This document shows, piece after piece, positions 43,997 to 52,530 of a DNA stretch of 64,000 bases. Made by a program: the position numbers and the translations under genes. The stretch covers positions 2,356,001-2,420,000 of the forward strand of contig NZ_JBPXRR010000001.1 in assembly GCF_051842935.1 (NCBI RefSeq), written 5' to 3'. How positions within the stretch are numbered: position 1 is the stretch's first letter; every line of letters starts with the position of its first letter. Below the pieces are notes generated by a model, which worked only from the letters and a program-made list of their open reading frames with translations, ran no database searches and was not told where the DNA came from. This stretch comes from Pseudalkalibacillus sp051842935 (GTDB lineage: Bacteria > Bacillota > Bacilli > Bacillales > Fictibacillaceae).

Positions 43997-44851
43997 CTAT
44001 AGCTCTGTACGAATGTCCCATAGCTCTGGGAAGAAGCGATGGTCAAGGACTCGCTTCAAATAAGATACGCCAGAAGAGCCTCCCGTCCCCATCTTATGAC
44101 CGATGATTCGCTCTACTGTCTTCATGTGACGGAATCGCCATTGTTGAAGCCAATCTTCTATGTCCACCAATTTTTCCGCTAACTGATATAGGTTCCAATA
44201 TCGATCAACGTTTCGGTACACTTCGACCCAAGCTGCTTTGACCGTTGGATCCCCTTCATACGTGACGGAAAAATCGCGACTCAATAATTGCGGATTGATT
44301 TCAAAACCAGCATTGGATAGCTCTTGAATGGCCGCATCATAAATGCTCGGTGCTTCATAAGCCTCTTTCAATTTCGTATGCAATTCCGGGTCTTTCTTAT
44401 AAATTTCCAACACGTGCGGTGTCTTGTATCCAAGAGCAAACTCAATCATCCGATATTGATACGATTGGAATCCAGACGCTTGTCCAAGGCTATCACGGAA
44501 CTCTAAGTACTCAGATGGTGTCAATGTGGAAAGCACATCCCACGCCTGGATGATTTGGGACTGGACCTTCGACACTCGCGCTAACATTTTGAAAGCCGGC
44601 TGCATCTCACTGTTCCGAATGCTATCGATTGCTGCATTCAATTCATGCAAGATCATCTTCATCCATAGTTCACTCACTTGATGGATGACGATGAACAACA
44701 TCTCATCATGATGACCAGACAATCTGGATTGACTAGAAAGTAAACGATCCAGCTGTAAATATTCTCCGTACGTCATGTTTTTCGAAAAATCAGTATGGAT
44801 CCCTTTTTCTGTTACATACTTCTCTTTTCCTTCTTCATGTTTGTTTCCCAT
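43997..44851 (-). CDS. kynA: tryptophan 2,3-dioxygenase
   Basis: 284 residues, the normal size of the haem enzyme that opens the tryptophan indole ring to N-formylkynurenine. Seen: MTYGEYLQLDRLLSSQSRLSGHHDEMLFIVIHQVSELW with the haem-pocket His region, SGFQSYQYRMIEFALG, and WRFRHMKTVERIIGHKMGTGGSSGVSYL at the end. Start ATG 44851 is preceded by AAAGTGAG; an upstream TTG 1 bp after kynU lacks a ribosome site. Second gene of the kynU-kynA operon. Confidence 0.93.
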   Translation of the reverse strand: MGNKHEEGKEKYVTEKGIHTDFSKNMTYGEYLQLDRLLSSQSRLSGHHDEMLFIVIHQVSELWMKMILHELNAAIDSIRNSEMQPAFKMLARVSKVQSQIIQAWDVLSTLTPSEYLEFRDSLGQASGFQSYQYRMIEFALGYKTPHVLEIYKKDPELHTKLKEAYEAPSIYDAAIQELSNAGFEINPQLLSRDFSVTYEGDPTVKAAWVEVYRNVDRYWNLYQLAEKLVDIEDWLQQWRFRHMKTVERIIGHKMGTGGSSGVSYLKRVLDHRFFPELWDIRTEL

Positions 44852-44881
44852 CGTCTCACTCACTTTCTTTTCCGATAACAA

Positions 44882-46168
44882 TTATGCGACTACGCCACGC
44901 TTATTTTCATATTGCTTATATTGTTCTTCGTCCATGATCCGTTTCAAGATGTGAATGGCATTCCATACATCTTCAAAAGTGTTGTATAGAGCGGCAGGTG
45001 TCAAACGGATTCCATTCGGATTACGGAAATCCGGAATCACCTTATTCGCTTTTAACGCTGTACAGATTCGTGCTGCTTCTGGATGCTCCAAGTACACATG
45101 TCCACCTCTACGATGATCTTCTCTAGGATTCCCGATTTCAAAACCATAGTCTTTCAGTTCATGTTCAACGAGATCCATCATGTACTGAGTCAGACGAAGC
45201 GATTTCTTACGCAGACGATCGATACCCGCTTCTTCAAAAATCTCGAGAGATCCTTTCAATGGTGCCAGGCTCAACATGTGCGGCGTTCCAATCTGGAAGG
45301 CTCCCGCTGTTGTTGCCGGGGTCAATTGATGGTCCATATCAAACTGTTTATTTTTATCAGAGCTGAACCAACCAGCCAGACCCGGTGCTTCCCCAAGGTG
45401 TTTTTCGTGGACATAGATTCCTGCTACAGAACCCGGTCCTGCATTCACGTATTTATAGTTGCACCAGAAGGCGAAATCAGCCCCCCATTCACTCAATGCA
45501 TGCGGCAACGCGCCGATGGAGTGACAGAGATCGAATCCGATCGTGATTCCACGCTTGTGCGCTTCCTCTGTCAGCCGTTTCATGTCTAACACTTGGCCGC
45601 TACGATACATGACACTCGGCAACATGATCAACGCAATTTCATCTGTCATCGCGTCGATGATATCGTCTTCTTCCACGATTCTACCATCTGGACTCTTCAC
45701 CTGCACGAGATGTTCAGCCGGCTCATACCCTTTCAGCTTCAGCTGGCTTTGCAGAGCGAATATATCAGACGGGAATGTCAGTTCATCCGCTAAAATCTTT
45801 GTCTTTTTTCCTTCAGGTTTGTAAAATGTCGCTACCAACTGGTGCAAATCTACAGTCGTGGAACCGGTTGCGATGACCTCTTCAGGCTTCGCTCCGACAA
45901 GAGGGGCAGACATCTCACCTAATTTTTCAGACATATAAAACCAAGGATTCTCTCCCTCTGTCCATCCACCGATGCCATATTCTTTCCAGGATTCTTTCAA
46001 GTTTTCCAAAGACTTTTCTGCACGTTTGGATAATAATCCAAGAGAATTCCCAATTAAATAGATGGAATCTTCTTTTATATAGAATTCATCTCGGAAGGAT
46101 GCCAATTCATCTTGTTGATCAAGTTGCAACGCATGCTCTTTGGATGCATCAAATGATTGCTTCCCCAT
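44882..46168 (-). CDS. kynU: kynureninase
   Basis: 428 residues; PLP enzyme cleaving kynurenine to anthranilate and alanine. The PLP lysine lies in WCNYKYVNAGPGSVAG; other blocks are LIGNSLGLLSKRAEKSL, TGSTTVDLHQLVATFY and GFDLCHSIGALPHALSEWGADFAFW. ATG 46168 follows AAAGGAGTCGATCCA. First gene of the operon; kynB (formamidase), usual between or beside these genes, is not in the window. Confidence 0.93.
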   Translation of the reverse strand: MGKQSFDASKEHALQLDQQDELASFRDEFYIKEDSIYLIGNSLGLLSKRAEKSLENLKESWKEYGIGGWTEGENPWFYMSEKLGEMSAPLVGAKPEEVIATGSTTVDLHQLVATFYKPEGKKTKILADELTFPSDIFALQSQLKLKGYEPAEHLVQVKSPDGRIVEEDDIIDAMTDEIALIMLPSVMYRSGQVLDMKRLTEEAHKRGITIGFDLCHSIGALPHALSEWGADFAFWCNYKYVNAGPGSVAGIYVHEKHLGEAPGLAGWFSSDKNKQFDMDHQLTPATTAGAFQIGTPHMLSLAPLKGSLEIFEEAGIDRLRKKSLRLTQYMMDLVEHELKDYGFEIGNPREDHRRGGHVYLEHPEAARICTALKANKVIPDFRNPNGIRLTPAALYNTFEDVWNAIHILKRIMDEEQYKQYENKRGVVA

Positions 46169-46202
46169 TGGATCGACTCCTTTTCTGTATGTAATTAATT
46201 TC

Positions 46203-46274
46203 ACTATACAGTTGAAGTTGACAAAGTGTCAATGACATCATGTCATTGACATTCCGTTCCGCCCTTTATAAAAT
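46203..46274. promoter_or_regulatory. divergent kynU/tetR promoters sharing a 25-bp palindromic operator
   Basis: A perfect palindrome (46227-46251) has arms TGTCAATGACAT and ATGTCATTGACA around one central base. Each end is a TTGACA -35 box. To the right, TTGACA (46246-46251), 17 bp, TAAAAT (46269-46274) serves tetR; to the left, on the minus strand, TTGACA (46227-46232), 18 bp, TATAGT (46203-46208) serves kynU. One bound repressor would cover both -35 elements. Confidence 0.82.
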
Positions 46275-46305
46275 GAAAGCACCTCTTTAAAAGGATGAAA
46301 ATAAC

Positions 46306-46920
46306 ATGACTGATAAGAACGAGAAACTGACAAAAAGGCAGCTGAAATCGCAACAAACTCGTGAAAACTTGTTAGGTGCAGCGAGCCGCATTTTTATCGA
46401 ACAGGGATTTCAGAAAACGACCATTACACAGATCATCAAACAAGCCGATACCGGATATGGAACGGCTTATGTTCATTTCAAGAATAAAGACGACATTCTC
46501 ATAGCGTTAATGGAAGATGTCATGAACAAGTTCTATGAAATAGCTGAATTACCTTTCCGTCCATCCAGCCCAGATGATGCATCAACAATGATTCAAAAAC
46601 AAGTTCAGATGTTTCTGGAAATGGCGAAAGAAGAACAACAGATGTTATCTGTCGTGGAAGAAGCAATTGGACATTCAGATGCCGTCTATCAAAAATGGAG
46701 CGAAATCCGGGAAAGATTCATCCATCGGATTGCAGAAGACATCCGTTTCTCTCAACAAAGCGGGATCGCTTATAAAGATGTGGATGCAGAAATGGTTGGA
46801 AGAGGGTGGTTCTTTTCCAATGAAATGTACTTATGGGAGATTGTACGGAACAAACCTGTTTCCATTGAATCCATAGTCCATAACCTTTCAACTATGTATG
46901 TGAGAGGCTTATACCGGTAA
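46306..46920 (+). CDS. TetR-family regulator, probable repressor of kyn genes
   Basis: 204 residues: an N-terminal TetR helix-turn-helix (about 15-65, RENLLGAASRIFIEQGFQKTTITQIIKQADTG... in part) and a helical ligand-binding C-terminus. Divergent from kynU across the shared operator, so it probably represses both units and is released by a tryptophan or kynurenine metabolite; the ligand is inferred. ATG follows AAAAGGATGAAAATAAC. Confidence 0.85.
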   Translation: MTDKNEKLTKRQLKSQQTRENLLGAASRIFIEQGFQKTTITQIIKQADTGYGTAYVHFKNKDDILIALMEDVMNKFYEIAELPFRPSSPDDASTMIQKQVQMFLEMAKEEQQMLSVVEEAIGHSDAVYQKWSEIRERFIHRIAEDIRFSQQSGIAYKDVDAEMVGRGWFFSNEMYLWEIVRNKPVSIESIVHNLSTMYVRGLYR

Positions 46921-46924
46921 TTTT

Positions 46925-46960
46925 GAAGGTGACTTGTTAATCGTCATCTTCTTTTTATTT
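46925..46960 (+). terminator. tetR terminator
   Basis: GAAGGTGAC / GTCATCTTC (one G-T pair) followed by TTTTTATTTTTT. Confidence 0.7.
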
Positions 46961-47029
46961 TTTATAGATTCTTTTGCATAGTTTGGAAAAAAGACGGGTA
47001 GACAATAAGAAGTATTCCTAACAAAGCAG

Positions 47030-48418
47030 GTGTTACCCATCGAAGTTAAAATGCCGAAGTCTATAAGAAAATATTTCAAGATGTCCAAGAGACAGCGCTG
47101 GGAAGAAATAAACGCTACCTTATGGTTTACCCCAGGCATTTATATTTTTCTAGCCATATTATTAGCCGTCTTTACCTTATTGCTTGATTTGAAAGTGGAA
47201 CTTAGTCAGTATGTCAATGTGAAATTGACATCAGAAGCCCGTCTAACACGTATACTGGTCAGTACACTGATCGGCGGCATCTTGACGTTGAGCGCATTCA
47301 CCTTCAACTCCTTACTTGTCGTACTGACGACATTCAGTGGCCAATTTTCACCGAGGATGCTGCTGAATTTCGTGTCTGACAAGAAGACCCAACACGTTCT
47401 AGGAATCTTCAATGGTAGTTTCATTTACGTATTGACTGTCTTCCTATTCATCAGTAACACCGATGACGAGCGTTATCTTGCCATCCCGATCATCACCGTT
47501 TTCTTAGCATTTTTGACAGCTGTCACATTCATTTATTTCATCAATCATGCTACGACGTGGATGCAGGTTCATAACATCACGGATAATATGAAAGAAATTT
47601 CGAAGCGAATCATCAATTTCTCGATTCTAAAAGAAGTCGAGCCGTACCGAAGCACTAAAGAGATGAAGCTGGATGACAAAGAATACCCAAGAGATGGCCA
47701 TCCATTAGACTCAAAAGAATCGGGATATATCCAGTTGGTCAATTTCGTTAAATTGATTGAGATTGCCAAAAGGGACAATCTTGTGGTCCGATTTGAATAC
47801 GGTGTCGGGGAGTATGTGTTGGAAGGTGCTCCAATCCTTACCTACTGGAAAGAAAAAGAGACCGCCATCAATGAGCTTGAGTACTTGAAAACCATTGAAC
47901 TTGGACATAAGCAGACAGAAATTCAAGACCTGGAATTCGGGGTCAATAAACTATCCGAAATTGCCATAAAAGCACTCGGGAATAATGATCCAAAGACTGC
48001 TATAAACACAATTCATCAAATGTCGGATTTGTTGACCATCATCGCTCGGTACACACATTTTTCTCCTTTTCTTATTGATGAAGATGAAAACATCCGGATT
48101 ATTCTTAAAGAGGAGGATTTCGAATATTATCTCTACAGAGGTTTTGCTCATATCCGCCACTATGCGGATCGGAATTGGGTCATCATCACAGAAATCCTAT
48201 CCTCGTTGAAATCAATGGCTAAATCGATGGATAAAGTCTTTCACAAGGAATTATGGAACTTTGCCGTCCAAACGGTAAAAGGCATTGAAAATCATGAAAT
48301 CTATTACTTGGATCGGAAGTATCTGCTTTCAGAACTATCCCAACTTTCGACTGCAACGGACATGGAAAGTGAATACCAGGAGCTGGAGAGAGCGTTTGAC
48401 CGAAAATATGAACAATAA
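47030..48418 (+). CDS. DUF2254 family membrane protein
   Basis: 462 residues. Four membrane segments in the first 180 residues (IYIFLAILLAVFTLLLD, ILVSTLIGGILTLSAFTFNSLLVVLTTF, GIFNGSFIYVLTVFLFI, IPIITVFLAFLTAVTFIYF) and a long soluble C-terminal domain. The FSGQFSPRMLLNFVSDKKTQHVLGIF block is diagnostic of DUF2254. Function unknown; a channel-like role has been suggested for the family. The start is unclear: GTG 47030 has only a weak site; ATG 47051 is an alternative. Confidence 0.8.
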   Translation: MLPIEVKMPKSIRKYFKMSKRQRWEEINATLWFTPGIYIFLAILLAVFTLLLDLKVELSQYVNVKLTSEARLTRILVSTLIGGILTLSAFTFNSLLVVLTTFSGQFSPRMLLNFVSDKKTQHVLGIFNGSFIYVLTVFLFISNTDDERYLAIPIITVFLAFLTAVTFIYFINHATTWMQVHNITDNMKEISKRIINFSILKEVEPYRSTKEMKLDDKEYPRDGHPLDSKESGYIQLVNFVKLIEIAKRDNLVVRFEYGVGEYVLEGAPILTYWKEKETAINELEYLKTIELGHKQTEIQDLEFGVNKLSEIAIKALGNNDPKTAINTIHQMSDLLTIIARYTHFSPFLIDEDENIRIILKEEDFEYYLYRGFAHIRHYADRNWVIITEILSSLKSMAKSMDKVFHKELWNFAVQTVKGIENHEIYYLDRKYLLSELSQLSTATDMESEYQELERAFDRKYEQ

Positions 48419-48420
48419 CG

Positions 48421-48449
48421 AAGAGCTTGGAATTCCAAGCTCTTTTTTT
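48421..48449 (+). terminator. terminator of the DUF2254 gene
   Basis: 24-bp perfect palindrome, arms AAGAGCTTGGAA / TTCCAAGCTCTT, then TTTTTC. Confidence 0.85.
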
Positions 48450-48459
48450 CATTACAACA

Positions 48460-48888
48460 CTATCTGTTTTTAATCAGCTGTTTATCTAGTTCACGTACAC
48501 GGTCATAGGAATCAATTAAACGTTCTGGAACCAACTTCCTTCCTCTCCCCCAGGCATTTTCTTCAATTTCCATCTGAAACTTCTCTTTTTCCTCCTCGCC
48601 TCCATACATGAGCTTCCTTAAATTCACTTTCTTTGCTTCAAAATAATACCCTGCCATTCGGTAGACAAGGATCTTAACGAAGTTTTCTTCTGTCTCATTC
48701 ACTTTAATTTGACTTTTATAGCCATTCACCTGAAGGTAGTTGAATTTTATTGTATTTGTTGAAATGTTATAACTCATAGGTACACTCAATTGGTTGTCAA
48801 AATCACAATTGATGTTAAGTCTGAGCTCGCCTAATGTTTCATTTATGATTTTTTCAATCTGCCATATATAAAGCATGGAATGTGACAC
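48460..48888 (-). CDS. hypothetical protein
   Basis: 142 residues from GTG 48888 (ATG 48876 is the alternative; GAGGAGAGGAA lies just upstream). Soluble, with a NLRKLMYGGEEEKEKFQMEIEE-type charged C-terminal half (cited in part). No family recognised. Lower GC than its neighbours by eye. A 13-bp inverted repeat lies just 5' of its ribosome site. Confidence 0.55.
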   Translation of the reverse strand: MSHSMLYIWQIEKIINETLGELRLNINCDFDNQLSVPMSYNISTNTIKFNYLQVNGYKSQIKVNETEENFVKILVYRMAGYYFEAKKVNLRKLMYGGEEEKEKFQMEIEENAWGRGRKLVPERLIDSYDRVRELDKQLIKNR

Positions 48889-48909
48889 TTCCTCTCCTCG
48901 TCAAACTTG

Positions 48910-48967
48910 TAGGATATAGAGTTGTAAACATACATTTTAAAGTAGGAATCTATTACTCTATATCCTA
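48910..48967 (-). promoter_or_regulatory. 13-bp inverted repeat in the leader of the 48460-48888 gene
   Basis: Arms TAGGATATAGAGT (48910-48922) and ACTCTATATCCTA (48955-48967), perfect, 32-nt loop, no T-run. It ends about 10 bp before the ribosome site, so it could be an operator or an mRNA hairpin. The rest of 48968-49060 shows nothing recognisable. Confidence 0.5.
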
Positions 48968-49060
48968 TCACAATTTATACATACTCTTTATTATTAGGGG
49001 CGATTTTGCTCAGTTATTTTGATAGATGCATCAAGATGAGCAAGAAGTATCCTTCCCGAA

Positions 49061-49097
49061 AATCAAAAAGAGCTTGGTTGGAATTCCAAGCTCTTTT
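49061..49097 (-). terminator. terminator of the zinc-ribbon gene
   Basis: AAAAGAGCTTGG / CCAAGCTCTTTT hairpin with TTTTTGATTTT on the minus strand; same stem as at 48421 and 26469. Confidence 0.8.
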
Positions 49098-49117
49098 CAT
49101 TCAATAGGGTATCAGGG

Positions 49118-49324
49118 TTAATCAATCGTCCCTTTAAATTTTTCTGGTTTCGATACATATCCTTCAATGATATAACCACAATCTGTGCAAATGATGTATT
49201 CAATGTTTGAACCGGTACTCAACTTCTTCAATGGAGCCATAACAGCATATCCACTATGTTTTCCCCTGCCTAACTCTTTCCCGCCACACTTCGGACATTC
49301 TGAAGTGTCCATAGGTTGTTTCAT
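49118..49324 (-). CDS. small zinc-ribbon protein
   Basis: 68 residues from ATG 49324 (GGGAGG 7 bp upstream). CPKCGGKE and CTDCGYI form a four-cysteine zinc ribbon separated by about 34 residues. Probably binds nucleic acid or protein; function unknown. Confidence 0.7.
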   Translation of the reverse strand: MKQPMDTSECPKCGGKELGRGKHSGYAVMAPLKKLSTGSNIEYIICTDCGYIIEGYVSKPEKFKGTID

Positions 49325-49393
49325 ATACTTACCTCCCAAGTCTGACATTGTCCATTTATGTACCAATATTTACGAATGCCTCTATGGTCGGTT

Positions 49394-49600
49394 TCACTTT
49401 TTATAAATGGAATTCAGATGAACAACTAAATAGACGAGACCAATGATCAAAGGAATAACAGGGAAATAATAAACAGACATTTTCATAAATGCAAGAGGCT
49501 TCTCTGGAGTACTTATTTCTCCATACATGACAAGTACTCTTACGGCAAAAAAGAGTATTAGAGAAGTGGAAATGTAAATCGCGGATATCACTTGATTCAT
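49394..49600 (-). CDS. small two-helix membrane protein
   Basis: 68 residues with two hydrophobic stretches (ISAIYISTSLILFFAVRVLVM and YYFPVIPLIIGLVYLVVHL). The ribosome site (GGTGGGGGC, distant) is weak, so the start is uncertain. No family recognised. Confidence 0.45.
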   Translation of the reverse strand: MNQVISAIYISTSLILFFAVRVLVMYGEISTPEKPLAFMKMSVYYFPVIPLIIGLVYLVVHLNSIYKK

Positions 49601-49693
49601 CGTTCAAAGCCCCCACCGTTTATTTAAAAGACTTCCTCATTCCAATTATTTCAAAAGCAAGGAATATTAACAATCAAATTTTGTGTAAAGACG

Positions 49694-49724
49694 AAAAAAA
49701 GCAGGCAAACTTTTGCCTGCTTTT
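49694..49724 (-). terminator. terminator of the N-hydroxylase gene
   Basis: GCAGGCAAA / TTTGCCTGC hairpin with a run of seven T on the minus strand. Confidence 0.9.
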
Positions 49725-49730
49725 CCAACC

Positions 49731-51038
49731 TTAGTATCTGTGGAATGTATTTGCGTCGAAGTTCTGGAACACGTGTTGGTCGTACATCGGGAATACTTCT
49801 TCACCTGTAAGATGATTGATGATGACTTTATTCCGATGCACAGCTAACCCTAGATTGGTCGATCCGACACCATGAGAGTGTGAAATGCCGCTATGGACAT
49901 AGACTGGATTCGGGATATCCATCCGTAATCGATAGTCAGATTCCACCTCATATCTGCCTTTTTCATCCCATGAGATATAATCCTTCAAACCATTGACGAA
50001 CGAAGGCACATTCGGGTGATAGCCCGTTCCGATGATGACAACCTCACTATCGATTGTAAAATCTTGCTCTTGCTGCCACTGGTTGCATTGCAGCTCATAC
50101 GCTCCGTTTTTCTGCTCAATGCCAGTCACTTCTGTCATCGCTTGTAAACGAACTTTCATCTTTCGGCGAGAAACCGTGTTCTCATAGAGCAGATTATAGA
50201 TATCCGTAACGGTATGTGAACTGATTCCTTTATACAATAGATCCTGTGTCGCAAAGATTTCGTCCTTCTGTTTTTGAGGAAACTCATAAAAATAATTCAC
50301 ATAATCTGGTGAAAATTGCTCGACGCTCAATTTCGATTCTTCCATCGTCAAGAAACTTTGGGAGCGCGTAATCCAGTTCAGCGTGTACTCGTGCTCCATA
50401 TGATCCTTAAGAAGCTCGCGGAACACTTCTGCCGCACTTTGACCAGACCCAATGACTGTAATCGAATTCGCTTCCTTGCATCGATCTTGTCGATTTAAGT
50501 ATTCTGCGGTATGGAAAACATCCTGATTTGAAAAACCTCGGAACGTTTTCGGAATGGAAGGCGTTCCCCCTGTACCCAGCACGAGATTTTTACTCTTATA
50601 AACGGATGTTTCTTCGGTATGTACGTCCAGTACCGTGACTAAGTAGATTTCATTTTGCTCATCATAATCCAGTTCAATGACTCTCTTACCAAAACTGCAG
50701 TTATTCAACTCTTTTGCGACCCATTGGCAATAATCGTTGTATTCCCGCCTCGGAATGTCCAGACGTTGTAAGAAGTAGAAGGGATACAAGCGATTTTCTT
50801 TCGCTAAATAGTTCAAGAAGCTGTATCGGCTCGTCGGGTCCGCAAGGGTGACGAGGTCAGCCATGAACGGTACTTGTAGCCTTGTCCCTACAATCAACAT
50901 GCCCGGATGCCAATCAAATTCCGGCTTCTGTTCGAAAAAGAGTGAGTCGACTTCAGTTCGATCATCAATCAATGCCGCAAGGCTTAGATTGAATGGTCCT
51001 ATTCCGACTCCTAATAAATCATATACATGGTCCTCCAT
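49731..51038 (-). CDS. L-lysine/L-ornithine N-monooxygenase family protein
   Basis: 435 residues of the IucD/SidA/PvdA family, FAD- and NADPH-dependent hydroxylases of the side-chain amine of lysine or ornithine, the entry to hydroxamate siderophores. FAD motif GVGIGPFNLSLAAL near the start, NADPH-binding VIGSGQSAAEVF, and the C-terminal GTGYHPNVP plus SHGVGSTNLGLAVHRNKVI. ATG 51038 follows GGTGGGAG. No siderophore synthetase, decarboxylase or transporter gene is adjacent, so the product is unknown. It is separated from the upstream aminotransferase gene by a terminator. Confidence 0.88.
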   Translation of the reverse strand: MEDHVYDLLGVGIGPFNLSLAALIDDRTEVDSLFFEQKPEFDWHPGMLIVGTRLQVPFMADLVTLADPTSRYSFLNYLAKENRLYPFYFLQRLDIPRREYNDYCQWVAKELNNCSFGKRVIELDYDEQNEIYLVTVLDVHTEETSVYKSKNLVLGTGGTPSIPKTFRGFSNQDVFHTAEYLNRQDRCKEANSITVIGSGQSAAEVFRELLKDHMEHEYTLNWITRSQSFLTMEESKLSVEQFSPDYVNYFYEFPQKQKDEIFATQDLLYKGISSHTVTDIYNLLYENTVSRRKMKVRLQAMTEVTGIEQKNGAYELQCNQWQQEQDFTIDSEVVIIGTGYHPNVPSFVNGLKDYISWDEKGRYEVESDYRLRMDIPNPVYVHSGISHSHGVGSTNLGLAVHRNKVIINHLTGEEVFPMYDQHVFQNFDANTFHRY

Positions 51039-51108
51039 AAAACTCCCACCTTTATATTTTCTATACTTAAGGTTATCGTTAAATTGTGTAAAATAAAAGT
51101 TTTCTAAA

Positions 51109-51147
51109 CAAAAAAAAGACTGTGCTTTGTTTTCAAGCACAGTCTTT
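51109..51147 (-). terminator. terminator of the aminotransferase gene (end of pyrimidine catabolism region)
   Basis: AAAGACTGTGCTT / AAGCACAGTCTTT with eight T on the minus strand. Confidence 0.9.
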
Positions 51148-51152
51148 CCATC

Positions 51153-52514
51153 TTATTTCGTAAGGTCGTTCAAGGCGTTCGTCAATGTTTGAACAATGAA
51201 ATCTAAATCTTCCTCCTCGATATTGAGCGGTGGTGACAAGGTCAAAACGTTGCTGTAGCCGTCAACCGTCACACCATTCTTCCCAATGATCAGCTTGTTC
51301 TTTTTACACGTCGCAATCACTTCATTCAGTTTACTTACTTCAAGAGGCTGTTTCGTTGCTTTATCCGCCACCATTTCAATACCGATCAGTAATCCTTTTC
51401 CTCTTACGTCACCCACATATGGATGGTTTTGAAGCTTTGTCTCCAAATCATTTTTCAGACGATCACCCAACTGTTGAGAACGGGCAAAAAGCTTCTCATT
51501 TTCCATGATTTCGATGTTCTTCAATGCTAATGCACATGCTGCCGGGTTGCCTCCAAACGTATTGATGTGCCGGAAATAATCATATTCTTCCGTTCCTTTG
51601 AATGCTTCATAAATTTCTTTCTTAACGGCAGTGGCCGATAATGGTAGATAAGCAGAGGTGATTCCCTTCGCCATCGTAACGATATCCGGCTGCACTCCGT
51701 AGTTCTGGAATCCGAATGGCGTTCCGGTACGTCCGAAACCACAGATGACTTCATCGACAATCAATAATGCACCGTGCTTCTCGCAAATCTCTTTTACCGC
51801 CTTCATATATCCATCTGGTGGAACGAGGATACCACCTCCAGTAATGATAGGCTCCATGATCATCGCCGCCACGGTTTCACTAAGCTCCCACGTCATCGTT
51901 CGGTCGACTTCCTGGACGCATGCCATATCATGCGCGTTCTCTATATCCGCATCCGGCATGCGATACGTATCAGGAGGGGAAACATGCAAGAATCCTGTTG
52001 CGAGTGGTTCATATTTATACTTACGTTGCGCCTGCCCTGTGGCTGCCAGGGATCCCATCGAGTTGCCGTGGTACGCCCGGTATCGCGATATGAATTTGTA
52101 ACGGCTGTGCTCACCTCGTTGTTGATGGTATTGTCGAGCGATTTTGAACGCTGTTTCGTTCGCTTCTGAACCGCTATTGGAAAAGAAGATGACGTAATCT
52201 CCACCGAGCATTTCATTCAATTTCTCTGCAAGTTTGACTGCAGGGACATGACTGTGGGTCAGCGGGAAATACGCCATTTCTTTCAATTGCTCATAAGCCG
52301 CTTCCGCCAGTTCTGTCCTGCCATAACCGACATTGACACACCATAATCCTGCCATGGCATCCAAATAGCGGTCACCGTTGATGTCGGTCACCCAGGCCCC
52401 TTTGGAACTGGACACCACCATCGTCGTGTTCGGGTTGTGAGGCTTCATGGAATGCCAGACATACTGCTCATCTTTTTTCAAAACATCTTGTGTTTGATCG
52501 ACTTGATGAACCAT
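51153..52514 (-). CDS. class III omega-aminotransferase, probable beta-alanine:pyruvate type
   Basis: 453 residues; PLP fold type I, class III: FFSNSGSEANETAFKIARQYH, LIVDEVICGFGRTGTPFGFQ and the PLP lysine in TMAKGITSAYLPLSA. In this operon it should convert beta-alanine (from uracil) or 3-aminoisobutyrate (from thymine) into malonate or methylmalonate semialdehyde, the substrate of the dehydrogenase encoded 16 bp upstream. Substrate is inferred from context; class III enzymes are hard to assign by sequence. Confidence 0.88.
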   Translation of the reverse strand: MVHQVDQTQDVLKKDEQYVWHSMKPHNPNTTMVVSSSKGAWVTDINGDRYLDAMAGLWCVNVGYGRTELAEAAYEQLKEMAYFPLTHSHVPAVKLAEKLNEMLGGDYVIFFSNSGSEANETAFKIARQYHQQRGEHSRYKFISRYRAYHGNSMGSLAATGQAQRKYKYEPLATGFLHVSPPDTYRMPDADIENAHDMACVQEVDRTMTWELSETVAAMIMEPIITGGGILVPPDGYMKAVKEICEKHGALLIVDEVICGFGRTGTPFGFQNYGVQPDIVTMAKGITSAYLPLSATAVKKEIYEAFKGTEEYDYFRHINTFGGNPAACALALKNIEIMENEKLFARSQQLGDRLKNDLETKLQNHPYVGDVRGKGLLIGIEMVADKATKQPLEVSKLNEVIATCKKNKLIIGKNGVTVDGYSNVLTLSPPLNIEEEDLDFIVQTLTNALNDLTK

Positions 52515-52530
52515 GGTACGCCCTCCTTTT

